Position numbers and translations under genes: made by a program. From positions 1-64,000 of the forward strand of contig NZ_FZNZ01000022.1 in the NCBI RefSeq assembly GCF_900187995.1: a stretch of DNA of 64,000 nucleotides. The letters run 5' to 3'. Below, piece after piece: positions 28,414 through 37,175 of this stretch. The DNA is from Prevotella jejuni. Lineage in GTDB: Bacteria; Bacteroidota; Bacteroidia; Bacteroidales; Bacteroidaceae. Each line of letters begins with the position of its first letter. The first letter of the stretch is position 1. The notes beneath the pieces were generated by a model that did no database searches, had not been told where the DNA came from, and saw nothing but the letters and a program-made list of their open reading frames with translations.

Positions 28414-29604
28414 ATGGGACAATTACAAGACAAGTACAAAAGCTACCGCGAGCCGCAAAAGTTTATGGAGGCAGGTGTCTATCCATACTTTCGTGAGATT
28501 ACAAGTAAGCAAGGAACAGAAGTAACAGATATTGATGGCAACAAGATTCTTATGTTTGGTTCTAACGCCTATACGGGTTTACCAAACGATCAGCGTGTGA
28601 TTGATGCTGCTCATCGTGCTCTTGATAAGTATGGTTCGGGGTGTGCTGGAAGTCGATTCTTAAATGGAACGCTCGATCTTCATGTACAGTTAGAGAAAGA
28701 ACTTGCTGCTTTTGAGGGTAAAGATGAGGCGCTTGTTTTCTCAACAGGCTTTTCAGTGAATGCTGGTGTTCTCGCTGTGGTTGTGGGACGAGGTGATTAT
28801 ATCATCTGTGACGACCGCGATCATGCGAGTATTGTTGATGGACGTCGTTTGAGTTTTGCAACTCAACTGCGTTACAAGCATAACGATATGGAGGATTTGG
28901 AGCGTATTCTCCAGCGTCTTCCTAAAGAGGCTGTTAAGTTGATCGTCGTTGATGGCGTCTTCTCTATGGAGGGAGACCTTGCTAATCTCCCTGCAATTAT
29001 AGAGTTAAAGCATAAGTATAATTGCTCTGTTATGGTCGACGAGGCACACGGATTAGGTGTCTTTGGTCGTCAGGGTAGAGGTGTTTGCGACCATTTTGGG
29101 CTGACTGATGAGGTTGATCTTATTATGGGTACCTTCTCAAAGAGCTTGGCTTCTATCGGTGGTTTTATAGCAGGTGATAAGGATACCATTAACTATCTTC
29201 GTCATACTTGCCGTACCTATATCTTCTCTGCAAGTAATACTCCATCTGCAACAGCTGCTGCGTTGGAAGCTCTTCATATCTTAGAGCAGGAGCCAGAGCG
29301 TCTGGAGCAGTTATGGAAGGTTACAAATTATGCTCTAAAACGTTTCAGAGAAGAAGGCTTTGAGATTGGTGATACTGAGAGTCCGATAATTCCGCTCTAT
29401 GTACGTGATATCGAAAAGACTTTCATTGTTACGCGATTGGCTTACGAGGCTGGCGTATTTATCAACCCTGTTATTCCTCCTGCTTGTGCTCCACAAGATA
29501 CGTTGGTACGCTTTGCGTTGATGGCTACTCATACCGAAGAGCAGGTTGAACGTGGCGTTCAGGCGCTGACAAAGATTTTTAAGGAACAAGGTATTATAAA
29601 ATAA
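28414..29604 (+). CDS. spt: Serine palmitoyltransferase (PLP enzyme)
   Basis: This enzyme condenses serine with a long-chain acyl-CoA to start sphingolipid synthesis, a hallmark of Bacteroidales. The 396-residue alpha-oxoamine synthase has H137 (DRDHASI), which stacks on pyridoxal phosphate, VDEAHGLG at 208-215 and the PLP lysine K243 in TFSKSLASIGG. It could instead be the close relative 8-amino-7-oxononanoate synthase. The N-terminal YREPQKFMEAGVYPYFREI segment, the absence of biotin genes and the adjacent lipid kinase favour serine palmitoyltransferase. A hairpin terminator follows at 29640. Confidence 0.86.
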   Translation: MGQLQDKYKSYREPQKFMEAGVYPYFREITSKQGTEVTDIDGNKILMFGSNAYTGLPNDQRVIDAAHRALDKYGSGCAGSRFLNGTLDLHVQLEKELAAFEGKDEALVFSTGFSVNAGVLAVVVGRGDYIICDDRDHASIVDGRRLSFATQLRYKHNDMEDLERILQRLPKEAVKLIVVDGVFSMEGDLANLPAIIELKHKYNCSVMVDEAHGLGVFGRQGRGVCDHFGLTDEVDLIMGTFSKSLASIGGFIAGDKDTINYLRHTCRTYIFSASNTPSATAAALEALHILEQEPERLEQLWKVTNYALKRFREEGFEIGDTESPIIPLYVRDIEKTFIVTRLAYEAGVFINPVIPPACAPQDTLVRFALMATHTEEQVERGVQALTKIFKEQGIIK

Positions 29605-29639
29605 GATACTAATAGATTCTGATAAAGGAACTATAATTT

Positions 29640-29688
29640 AAGAACGAAGAGGTTATTCTTATTGAGTAAGCTCTTCGTTCTTTTTTTA
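29640..29688 (+). terminator. Terminator of spt
   Basis: AAGAACGAAGAG (29640-29651) pairs with CTCTTCGTTCTT (29671-29682), followed by a T-run. Confidence 0.9.
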
Positions 29689-29689
29689 T

Positions 29690-31007
29690 ATACTATATAT
29701 ATAAGGTGTAAATGCTTCGATAGGATTACGTCTTATTGTTATCTCTCAGTGGCATGTACGATAGGAGTTACGCCTATATTATGTGTAGGACGTCAAGATG
29801 CAGATTATGAACTTTATGTTTTGTTAGTTTTCATATCTGTTTGTTGTTATGATAGAAACGATTCTATTTACTCGCTATTTACCAACGTTGTGAACTTCTT
29901 CTGTATTTGTGTTGAGTCTTGATAAAGCTGGAGTAGAAGGCGAAATATAACGTGTGAGTACTGTTTGTAGTTGTTATCTCTTCGCTGGATTGACAGTCAT
30001 TTGTAGCCTATGATGAGCTGAGAAGACAAACTACGAATTGCACGAATTATGTTAATAAGAGGGTGATAGACTTGAATAATGCTATTTGTGTAAGATGGAA
30101 TGTTGTCGTGAAAAGGTGAGGGTGCTGTAAAGAAGATAAAAACTGATATATTGAAAAACCATTACATAGAACCAAGTTAAATACCCTCAAAAGAGGACTA
30201 TAATGTCTATTAACAATATGCTTATAACTTGCAATAAATCAATTGATTACGAATAATGTTTGAGAATATGCTCTTCTTGCCTCAAGAAGGGCGTCTTCAA
30301 CATGCAAGAAGAGCATGTTCTCGAACGAAGAAGGGCCTTTTCTTATATCACCTCAGAACCTTGTTTGAAAGAATAGGGGAGTGGTTTGTAAAACATCTCT
30401 ACAATTCCTGCTATCATGTATTGTGCTTGTTCTTACGTTTTCAATATTTCTGTTGGGGTAGCTTGGAGAGTTTTCTTCAAAGAGCAATAAGAGGTTTTAC
30501 ATATAAGTAGCGGTTGCAAATCGTTGGACTTACTTCCTCCTCGAGCCAACATGTGTTTATTAAAGAGAACAGGAGAAGAGGAAAGTAGTCACAATGAAGC
30601 TCTTGTTGGAGGATAATAAAAGGTCAATGTTAATCGTATAGTTCCACTTGTATGGGTAATATCAATCATTATTTCCCTCTCAGCAAGGATGGTTGACGGG
30701 AGAAAAATTAGTAGCCGAGGTGGGGGAGGGGTAGCTTCTTCTGACTTTATAAGCTCTATTACGCTACATATCTGAAGCGTAAAACTAATCATTATACTCT
30801 AATTTTATTTGGAAAGAAGGGCGGTCTGTTCGTTAGATCTTAGTAGAGATAGGTTAGGAAAGGACATTTTTTTTTAGTTTATATGGATATAGAGTGATGC
30901 CTTTATTATAGTTTGATAATCAATAGTTTATTTAATATTAGAGCAGAGAAAAGTTAACAGAATAATGCAAAAGCATTAATTTTTTCTTGAAAAAAAACGT
31001 AGAAAAG
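29690..31007. other. Non-coding gap with one dispersed repeat
   Basis: About 1.3 kb upstream of the tRNA cluster has no gene that I can support on either strand. It holds the inverted copy of the hairpin-rich repeat at 30190-30345. Short open frames on the minus strand near 30589-30792 lack family features or a start context. Confidence 0.6.
30190..30345 (-). repeat. Dispersed hairpin-rich repeat, copy 3 of 4 (inverted)
   Basis: On the minus strand it reads GAACATGCTCTTCTTGC, ATGTTGAAGACGCCC and GAGGCAAGAAGAGCAT, then AATCAATTGATTTATTGCAA and GTTATAAGC, matching copy 1 over most of its length. Confidence 0.75.
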
Positions 31008-31039
31008 TTTGGCAGTAAAGAAAATATATAGTACCTTTG
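31008..31039 (+). promoter_or_regulatory. Promoter of the five-tRNA cluster
   Basis: TTTG (31008-31011), a 20-base spacer and TACCTTTG (31032-31039), 43 bases upstream of tRNA-Pro. Confidence 0.85.
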
Positions 31040-31081
31040 CACTCGCAATTCGGAAATGAGTTAATCATTAAAGAAAAGCAA

Positions 31082-31155
31082 CGGGGCGTAGCGCAGCTCG
31101 GTAGCGCATCTGGTTTGGGACCAGGCGGTCGCAGGTTCGAATCCTGTCGCCCCGA
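31082..31155 (+). tRNA. tRNA-Pro (TGG)
   Basis: The acceptor CGGGGCG pairs with CGCCCCG, and the anticodon loop TTTGGGA gives TGG. It is the first of five tRNAs in one unit. Confidence 0.95.
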
Positions 31156-31194
31156 CTTCTTGTCTAACTCTTTAGAGAAAGAGAGACGTTAAAT

Positions 31195-31267
<73 letters not shown>

Positions 31268-31311
31268 CTTTGATATTCTGAAAGATATATAAGCTCTTGC
31301 TTTTAGTATAT

Positions 31312-31393
31312 GCCCAGGTGGCGGAATTGGTAGACGCGCACGTTTCAGGTGCGTGTGTTTCACGACGTGCAGGTTCGAGTCCTGTTCTGGGCA
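31312..31393 (+). tRNA. tRNA-Leu (CAG)
   Basis: A class II tRNA with a long variable arm. The acceptor GCCCAGG pairs with TCTGGGC, the anticodon stem is CACGT/GCGTG, and the loop TTCAGGT gives CAG. Confidence 0.93.
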
Positions 31394-31423
31394 CTTTTTT
31401 ATTCAGAATGTCACGGACATGTT

Positions 31424-31507
31424 GGAGAGGTGGCGGAATTGGTAGACGCGCTACTTTGAGGGGGTAGTGAAAATTGTTTCGTGGGAGTTCGAGTCTCCTC
31501 CTCTTCA
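31424..31507 (+). tRNA. tRNA-Leu (GAG)
   Basis: A class II tRNA. The acceptor GGAGAGG pairs with CCTCTTC, and the loop TTGAGGG gives anticodon GAG. Confidence 0.93.
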
Positions 31508-31548
31508 CATAGAATAGTTTAGTAAGTTGTTATTACTTACCTTTTAAT

Positions 31549-31621
<73 letters not shown>

Positions 31622-31654
31622 CTTTTAAAGAGAAACATACATAGCATTATCTTT

Positions 31655-32194
31655 ATGAATTTATACTTACGATATTTCGATAATGAAGTATTAGTGCATA
31701 GCGTCGATGAAGCGTTAGATTTTCTAAGCTCAATTCCAGATATTCAGCTTACTCCAGAGTTGGAAGATGATATTAGAAATTATGCTTCTAATGATGTTTT
31801 CTATCCTAAGCGTTATAAGGTGCGCCCACGTGTTTATTTTATTGTGATTAAGACAGAAGCGGCTACGATGATGGACTTCAAGCAAAAGAAGGCGCTTCGC
31901 CCAGCTGTTGATGGTATGGCCCGCAAGGATAGTCCTGCTATCATGCATCTTAATGAAGAACGTGAAGGTTGGTATGAAGGTGAACTTGATTTCAAGCGTG
32001 TTGTTCTAATCCCTACTTCTGGTAAGCACGAATATCGCGATACACATTTTGTTGCACAGTGTAAGGCTGTTTCTGGATGGGATTGCTATAATCGCATTGT
32101 AGAGTACTTAAAAGACAGAGTTGACAATAGAAGTCAATTCCCATCAGCCAAAGGTAAGAATTTTAAGTTTAGATATTTAGGTATGTGGAAGTAA
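31655..32194 (+). CDS. Conserved hypothetical protein
   Basis: The 179-residue product has no signal peptide or membrane helix. It is a predicted mixed alpha/beta protein with a DFKQKKALRPAVDGMARKD segment and a basic C-terminus (SAKGKNFKFRYLGMWK). I do not recognise a named family. The open frame continues upstream to 31580 through the tRNA-Gly gene, so the ATG at 31655 is the sensible start. It begins 34 bases after that tRNA and lies 30 bases before ssb. Confidence 0.78.
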   Translation: MNLYLRYFDNEVLVHSVDEALDFLSSIPDIQLTPELEDDIRNYASNDVFYPKRYKVRPRVYFIVIKTEAATMMDFKQKKALRPAVDGMARKDSPAIMHLNEEREGWYEGELDFKRVVLIPTSGKHEYRDTHFVAQCKAVSGWDCYNRIVEYLKDRVDNRSQFPSAKGKNFKFRYLGMWK

Positions 32195-32224
32195 TTCCAC
32201 ATTCCTTTTTGTTATTATGCTTTT

Positions 32225-32632
32225 ATGAATAAAGTAATGTTGATTGGCAATGTCGGTCGTGAACCAGAAGTGAAGTACTATGATACCGACCAGTGTGTAG
32301 CTTCTTTTACGTTGGCTACAACGGAACGTGGATATACACTTCCTAATGGTACTGTTGTGCCTGATCATACGGATTGGCATAATATTGTTCTATTCAAGGC
32401 ATTGGCTAAGTATGCAGAGAAATATATTCATAAAGGTGATAAACTCTATATTGAGGGGCGAGTACGTTATCGTTCTTATGATGATAAGAAGGGGATACGA
32501 CGACATGTAACTGAGATTTATGGTGACAATCTTGAATGGCTTGCTGCGCCTCGCAAAGCGGAAAATGTGTCTGGTGATAAGACTGACGATAGGTCTGCTG
32601 ATACCATAGATGAAACTAATTTACCGTTTTAA
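32225..32632 (+). CDS. ssb: Single-stranded DNA-binding protein
   Basis: The 135-residue protein has the OB-fold start MNKVMLIGNVGREPEV, the aromatic DNA-contact region (DWHNIVLF, residues 44-51) and the acidic interaction tip ending ETNLPF. It coats single-stranded DNA in replication and repair. Its stop codon overlaps the gldE start (TAATG), a coupling that is common in Bacteroidetes. Confidence 0.95.
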   Translation: MNKVMLIGNVGREPEVKYYDTDQCVASFTLATTERGYTLPNGTVVPDHTDWHNIVLFKALAKYAEKYIHKGDKLYIEGRVRYRSYDDKKGIRRHVTEIYGDNLEWLAAPRKAENVSGDKTDDRSADTIDETNLPF

Positions 32633-33951
32633 TGGATAGCTTTTTAGTAGATTTTTCTTCTTATATAAGTGTTAATCCAATAGATATCAATGTTGTTGTT
32701 GCTATTCTGTTGGTAATTTTACTTCTTCTTTTGTCAGGTTTTGCAAGTGCATCGGAGATAGCTTTTTTTAGTCTTTCGCCTACTGATGTTGAATCACTTG
32801 ACCCGGATAAAAGTTCTTCGGATAAGCTTATTGAACTGTTAAGGGATGATAGTGAACGTACATTGGCAACGGTGCTTATCACAAACAACCTTGTTAATGT
32901 GGCGGTCATCATGCTGTGTAATTACATCTTTGGCAGCTTATTTACATTTGGTGCTGAATGGTTGCAATTCCTTTGTGTAACCATTTTGTTGACTTTCCTT
33001 CTTCTTCTTTTTGGTGAAATTATTCCGAAGGTTTATAGTAGACGTAGACCATTGGCTTTCTGTAGAAAAGCTGTTAAAGGTATTATGTTCTTCCGTCGAT
33101 TGTTCTGGCCTATAGAGACGATACTTTTGAAGAGTGGTGCTTTTGCTGAGAAGGTTATCCAAAAAGAAAATAGACAATTGTCGGTTGATGAACTTGAACA
33201 AGCCTTAGAACTAACAGATAAAGAGGAGATTAAGGACGAGCAGAGTATGCTTCAAGGTATTATTCGTTTTGGTGATGAGACGGCTAAAGAGATTATGACT
33301 TCTCGTCAGGATATTGTTGATTTGGATATTCGCTGCTCGTATGATACTGTATTGAAGGGTATTGTTGAGAATAACTATTCTCGTATTCCTGTTTATCAAG
33401 ATAACCAGGATAATATACGTGGCGTACTTTATATTAAGGATCTCTTACCTCATCTTTCTAAAGGGTCAAACTTTAGATGGCAAAGTTTAATACGACCACC
33501 TTATTTCGTGCCAGAAACAAAGAAGATTGATGATCTCTTACGTGATTTCCAAGAGAATAAGGTTCATATAGCTATTGTGGTAGATGAATTTGGTGGTACA
33601 AGTGGTATTGTGACACTGGAAGATATCCTCGAGGAAATAGTTGGGGAGATTAATGATGAATTTGATGAAGACGAACGTAATTATACTAAGTTGGCCTCAA
33701 ATACATATCTCTTTGAGGGGAAGACACTCTTGAAGGATTTCCTTAAGATTCTTAATCTCCCTGATGATGAATTTGATGATATTGAAGGTGATGCTGATTC
33801 GTTAGCAGGATTACTTTTAGAGATAAAAGGTGACTTCCCTGCAGTACATGAAGTCTTAATTTATAAAGATTATAAGTTTGAGGTCTTAGAAATAGAAGAG
33901 CGACGTATTAGTAAAGTAAAGGTTATAGTCTGTGGTGCGAATAACGAATGA
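32632..33951 (+). CDS. gldE: GldE-type CNNM/CBS membrane protein
   Basis: The 439-residue protein has an N-terminal CNNM (DUF21) membrane domain with about three to four helices (LLVILLLLLSGFASASEIAF near residues 22-45), a CBS pair (about 205-330, including SRIPVYQDNQDNIRGVLYIK and VVDEFGGTSGIVTLEDILEE) and a CorC/HlyC-type C-terminal domain. Position directly after ssb is the conserved site of gldE. GldE is named for gliding in Flavobacteria, but non-gliding Prevotella keep it, so a role in ion transport or envelope assembly is likely. It overlaps the phosphopantetheinyl transferase gene by 20 bases. Confidence 0.88.
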   Translation: MDSFLVDFSSYISVNPIDINVVVAILLVILLLLLSGFASASEIAFFSLSPTDVESLDPDKSSSDKLIELLRDDSERTLATVLITNNLVNVAVIMLCNYIFGSLFTFGAEWLQFLCVTILLTFLLLLFGEIIPKVYSRRRPLAFCRKAVKGIMFFRRLFWPIETILLKSGAFAEKVIQKENRQLSVDELEQALELTDKEEIKDEQSMLQGIIRFGDETAKEIMTSRQDIVDLDIRCSYDTVLKGIVENNYSRIPVYQDNQDNIRGVLYIKDLLPHLSKGSNFRWQSLIRPPYFVPETKKIDDLLRDFQENKVHIAIVVDEFGGTSGIVTLEDILEEIVGEINDEFDEDERNYTKLASNTYLFEGKTLLKDFLKILNLPDDEFDDIEGDADSLAGLLLEIKGDFPAVHEVLIYKDYKFEVLEIEERRISKVKVIVCGANNE

Positions 33952-34438
33952 TGCTGAGGGCAAGGTAACTATCGGTTTGCTGGAGATTGATAAAGGGAAG
34001 CAGGCTGAGAAAGAAGGAGTACGTCGTATCCTAAAAGAAATCTTAGGCTTTGAAACACCTGTCTTACATAATGAGGATGGGAAGCCAATGGTCGAGGGAT
34101 ATCATATTAGTATCACTCATACTATTGGTTATGTCGCTGTAATTCTCTCTCGAAATTATGAGGTTGGCATTGATATAGAATACTTTTCTAATCGAGTTAA
34201 TCGTATAGCATCTCGCTTTCTTAGGTGTGATGAAATATTTACAAATACTTTGGATACACTTACTGCTTGGTGTGCTAAAGAAACAATCTATAAACTCTTC
34301 TCTTCTGAACATTTGGCTTTGCAAGAGATTAAAGTGAATCCACAATTAAGAACTGTCACTAATCTTAGGCAGTGTCTTACTTTTGAGTTCAAATGTGAAT
34401 GTACACCCAAGTATATCTTAACCTATACTTGGTATTAG
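33932..34438 (+). CDS. 4'-phosphopantetheinyl transferase (Sfp/AcpT-like)
   Basis: This enzyme transfers phosphopantetheine from CoA to carrier proteins. The 168-residue protein has the family motifs: ISITHTIGYVAVI (the S-H segment, about 54-66), VGIDIE (magnesium site, about 75-80) and WCAKETIYKL (about 111-120). It is shorter than Sfp and may serve as the holo-ACP synthase of fatty acid synthesis. The start is a GTG inside the end of gldE; no ATG lies nearby in frame, so the exact start is uncertain. Confidence 0.86.
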   Translation: MVRITNDAEGKVTIGLLEIDKGKQAEKEGVRRILKEILGFETPVLHNEDGKPMVEGYHISITHTIGYVAVILSRNYEVGIDIEYFSNRVNRIASRFLRCDEIFTNTLDTLTAWCAKETIYKLFSSEHLALQEIKVNPQLRTVTNLRQCLTFEFKCECTPKYILTYTWY

Positions 34439-34539
34439 TTTTATTTGTATTCTTTATTCCTTCGAAGCGTGAATGTAATGCTACAAAGAGCATTGTTTTA
34501 TTACGAAATAACGCCTTTGTTGGTAAAAAATGTTTAAAT

Positions 34540-34644
34540 AATTAGTATAATTAGACTAAATACTTGACTTTCGTTTCCTTTTTACTTACATTTGTACCAG
34601 CCATTTAGTGGATAACATAATATATTTACCAATTAGTCTAATTA
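34540..34644 (+). promoter_or_regulatory. Promoter of the 37-codon gene, flanked by two palindromes
   Basis: CTTG (34563-34566), a 20-base spacer and TACATTTG (34587-34594) form a promoter with an expected start near 34601. A perfect palindrome AATTAGTCTAATT (34631-34643) lies in the 5' leader. A near-perfect sister (TAATTAGACTAA at 34548-34559) lies just upstream of the -33 box. The two share 12 bases in inverted order. Two operator sites for one dimeric regulator are likely. Confidence 0.55.
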
Positions 34645-34660
34645 ATAGGAGGTATTTAAC

Positions 34661-34774
34661 ATGAAAGAAAACAAAACACATGAATTCTTCGAAGACTATG
34701 ACTTCGAGAATCAGAATAGTCGGGAACACACCAACACAGACCAAACGCTTGGTGGAGAGATTTGGTACAACTAA
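34661..34774 (+). CDS. 37-residue peptide gene ending LGG-EIWYN
   Basis: This short gene has an AGGAGG ribosome site 8 bases before the ATG, its own promoter at 34563-34594 and a hairpin terminator at 34812-34852, so I consider it real. The product starts MKENKTHEFFEDYDFE (acidic, aromatic), has a polar Asn/Gln/Thr/His middle and ends DQTLGGEIWYN. A double glycine at residues 31-32 followed by an aromatic pentapeptide recalls leader-processed signalling or RiPP peptides, but the core would be only five residues. No export or maturation gene is adjacent. A regulatory leader peptide is an alternative. I do not know a named family for it. Confidence 0.7.
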   Translation: MKENKTHEFFEDYDFENQNSREHTNTDQTLGGEIWYN

Positions 34775-34811
34775 GTTGTATACATATTAGGTTATATATG
34801 ATATAATAAAT

Positions 34812-34852
34812 AAGAGCGCACTTATCCTATTAGTTTAAGTGTGTTCTTTTTA
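34812..34852 (+). terminator. Terminator of the 37-codon gene
   Basis: AAGAGCGCACTTA pairs with TAAGTGTGTTCTT (with G-U pairs) and is followed by a T-run, about 38 bases after the stop codon. Confidence 0.8.
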
Positions 34853-35035
34853 ATATGTTCATTATTCGTTTACTATAAAAAGAGGTAGTGCCTTAAAATG
34901 ATACCTCCTCTCTTTTGAAGAAACTGTCAAAGTTCTCTTTGTTCGAATTATTTATCCTTTTTGCAACAGCAGTCGAGTTTTTTTGAAGAAGGCGGTAAGC
35001 CTTTTATGATGGACTTTTACTCCTCTTAGAAAAAC

Positions 35036-35562
35036 GATTAACCTTTTCCATGCATACAGTCAAATCTATGTTTAATAAGTGGTGTAGCCTTTTATGGTGG
35101 TTTAAATCTCTCTTTGAAAAACGATTAACCCCTTTCTATGGAAATGGAGAAATCTATGTTTAGGAAATGGTCAAGCCTTTTATGGTGTGTCATCACCACG
35201 CTTAAATAATGATTAATCCTTTGCAAGCATACAGGCAAATCAATGATTAAGGAATGGTCATGCTTTTTATAGTGAACCGTCACCACGTTTAGAATAATGA
35301 TTAACCCTTTCTTTGCAAACGGTCAAATCTATGTTTAAGAAAAGGTCAAGCCTTTTATGGTGAGTCATCACCACGCTTAGAATAATGATTAATCCTTTGC
35401 AAGCATACAGGCAAATCAATGATTAAGGAATGGTCATGCTTTTTATAGTGAATCATCACCACGCTTTGAATAAGGATTAACCCTTTCTTTGCAAACGGTC
35501 AAATCTATGTTTAAGAAATGGCCAAGCCTTTTGTGGTGGGTCATCACCACGCTTTGAACTAT
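35036..35562. repeat. 88-bp tandem array with 176-bp higher-order unit
   Basis: Units begin at GATTAA: 35036, 35123, 35211, 35299, 35387 and 35475 (periods 87 then 88). Units 3 and 5 form one subtype (GCAAGCATACAGGCAAATCA) and units 4 and 6 another (TTTGCAAACGGTCAAATC), so 35211-35386 and 35387-35562 are two copies of a 176-bp dimer, about 94 percent identical by eye. Outer units and both flanks (about 34944-35035 and 35563-35830) are progressively diverged. The period is not a multiple of three and no long frame crosses it, so it is not coding. It sits between the 37-codon gene and the SusC/SusD locus. Confidence 0.92.
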
Positions 35563-35843
35563 GATTTACCCTCTCAACGAAAATACTCAACGATTTTGAA
35601 GAAAGAAGTCAATCTTTTTTTAAGAAAGAGCAGACCTTTTGGTAAAATCTATCACCCTTTTTTGTGAAAAGGGCTTACTTTATTTTGCAAAAATAGTTGT
35701 TGCTTTATGACAAAACTATCGTACTTATTTTTTACAAAGATAATCGAGTTTTTATGAAAGAGCTGGCAATGCTTTTGTAAAGACATTCATCAGTTTTAAA
35801 AAGTTAGTGTTTTTTTTACGGAAAGTGTATTGGGGGGTAGGAA

Positions 35844-35888
35844 TAAAAAGAGGGAATGTGTTTATTTTGACACATCCCCTTTTTTATT
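35844..35888 (-). terminator. Terminator of the SusC/SusD operon
   Basis: An imperfect hairpin pairs AGGGAATGTGT with ACACATCCCCT, with A- and T-rich flanks on both sides. It abuts the stop codon of the last operon gene. Confidence 0.8.
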
Positions 35889-37166
35889 TTAGAAATCAAC
35901 ACGCCAAACCCCTCTATCGAATACGAATGATTTGTTAGAATCATCGTTACTTGTCATTCGTAAAGACGTTGGATGCTTTGAATCATTGATAGTTAATGTA
36001 TAAGTCGTAGGATTACCATTGGTGAGGAAGGTGTTAGCTATATCCTTCAGTCTAAAATTATTATAGAAGTTAGTGCCATTCTTCTCATCAGCTGTTTTAG
36101 TTCTCGTTATAAAACCAGAGATGGTTAGCTGATCATTTCCACTTACACTATAATTTACTTTGACATCTCCCCAGCCATTCCCAACGTAAGATGAGAAGCT
36201 AAGATAACCTGGCTTGTTACTAAAGAAGAGAGTTACAATAGCATTATTCTGACTTGTTGCGTATGTGGCTACATCACGCCAAATATTCACTTCTGTCGTA
36301 CTACTATAAGTAGTATTAAATGACCAATCGTCGAGGAAAAGAGCTTCCAATGGAGTTGCTGCACGTGGACAAAGTTGTATTGTTTTGTCATTAACATCAA
36401 GCCATTTATCATCAGCAGAATAAGTAAAGCGAGTCATCTTCTTTCCATACAAAGGACTCTCTCGAAGAATCTCCATACCTTCTTTTGTATAAATGAAAGG
36501 AATCTCTATAGTCTTGCCTTCTTTGCCGACGAAAGTTAACGTGTGATATTTCATTTCAACAGGATATGTCTCATTATCGATGATTAGATTATAACGCTCT
36601 GAGTACATTGCTGAAATTGTATTCTTAACATCTGCGAAGAAGTTAGCCCACGTTAGGTTTTCAGGCATTGGAGTTAGAACAACACGATCTCCATGTTTAC
36701 GACCTTCGAGGACTACACTATCTTTTGAACAAGACATCACACGGAACTCAAAATCGCCTTCAAAACCTTTACCATTTTGTCCGATAGCCTTACCATTCAG
36801 TACTCCAACAGGATCAGAATACTTATGTAAAGCGCTATTAAAAGAGTCGAACGAAAGCAAGACACCTTGTCCCTGTTGAATCTTATAATGCGATGTTGCC
36901 TTCACATTCTCTGTTTCTTCTTCACAGAAAACATTGTTATCTGTTCCGAACTTGCAGAGAATATTGTATCCACCGAAGCCGCCAGAACCTTGATAAGCCA
37001 TTCGCCAGCCGTTAGGTGCTGCAGTCAAGATATCTTTTGTATTTTTGATAGACTCAGCAATACGTGCAGCTGAAGGCTTATTAAATGCATCTTCCACTTC
37101 TGGTGTGCAAGAAGCTACAAGTATAAATGCAGTTGTAGCTATTAATAACCTATATACATTTTTCAT
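35889..37166 (-). CDS. DUF4302 lipoprotein
   Basis: The 425-residue product has a lipoprotein signal (MKNVYRLLIATTAFILVASC, lipidated Cys at 20). The mature part is beta-rich and matches the DUF4302 family seen downstream of SusC/SusD pairs: a start with APNGWRMAYQGSGGFGGYNI and a Gly-poor beta C-terminus. Its function is unknown; surface capture or processing of the imported substrate is inferred from position. It is the last gene of a four-gene operon. Confidence 0.82.
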   Translation of the reverse strand: MKNVYRLLIATTAFILVASCTPEVEDAFNKPSAARIAESIKNTKDILTAAPNGWRMAYQGSGGFGGYNILCKFGTDNNVFCEEETENVKATSHYKIQQGQGVLLSFDSFNSALHKYSDPVGVLNGKAIGQNGKGFEGDFEFRVMSCSKDSVVLEGRKHGDRVVLTPMPENLTWANFFADVKNTISAMYSERYNLIIDNETYPVEMKYHTLTFVGKEGKTIEIPFIYTKEGMEILRESPLYGKKMTRFTYSADDKWLDVNDKTIQLCPRAATPLEALFLDDWSFNTTYSSTTEVNIWRDVATYATSQNNAIVTLFFSNKPGYLSFSSYVGNGWGDVKVNYSVSGNDQLTISGFITRTKTADEKNGTNFYNNFRLKDIANTFLTNGNPTTYTLTINDSKHPTSLRMTSNDDSNKSFVFDRGVWRVDF

Positions 37167-37175
37167 ACTTAAATC

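Noticed and set aside
30589-30792. A 67-codon minus-strand frame in the gap before the tRNA cluster
   Set aside because: No ribosome site, promoter or family feature is visible, and the frame has low-complexity composition.
34548-34644. Phase-variable invertible promoter flanked by 12-bp inverted repeats
   Set aside because: Each repeat is itself a palindrome (AATTAG-N-CTAATT), so inverted and direct order cannot be told apart. No invertase gene is nearby. Two operator copies explain the pattern more simply.
35036-35562. CRISPR array
   Set aside because: The units are contiguous 88-bp repeats without unique spacers, differ between subtypes, and no cas gene is present.
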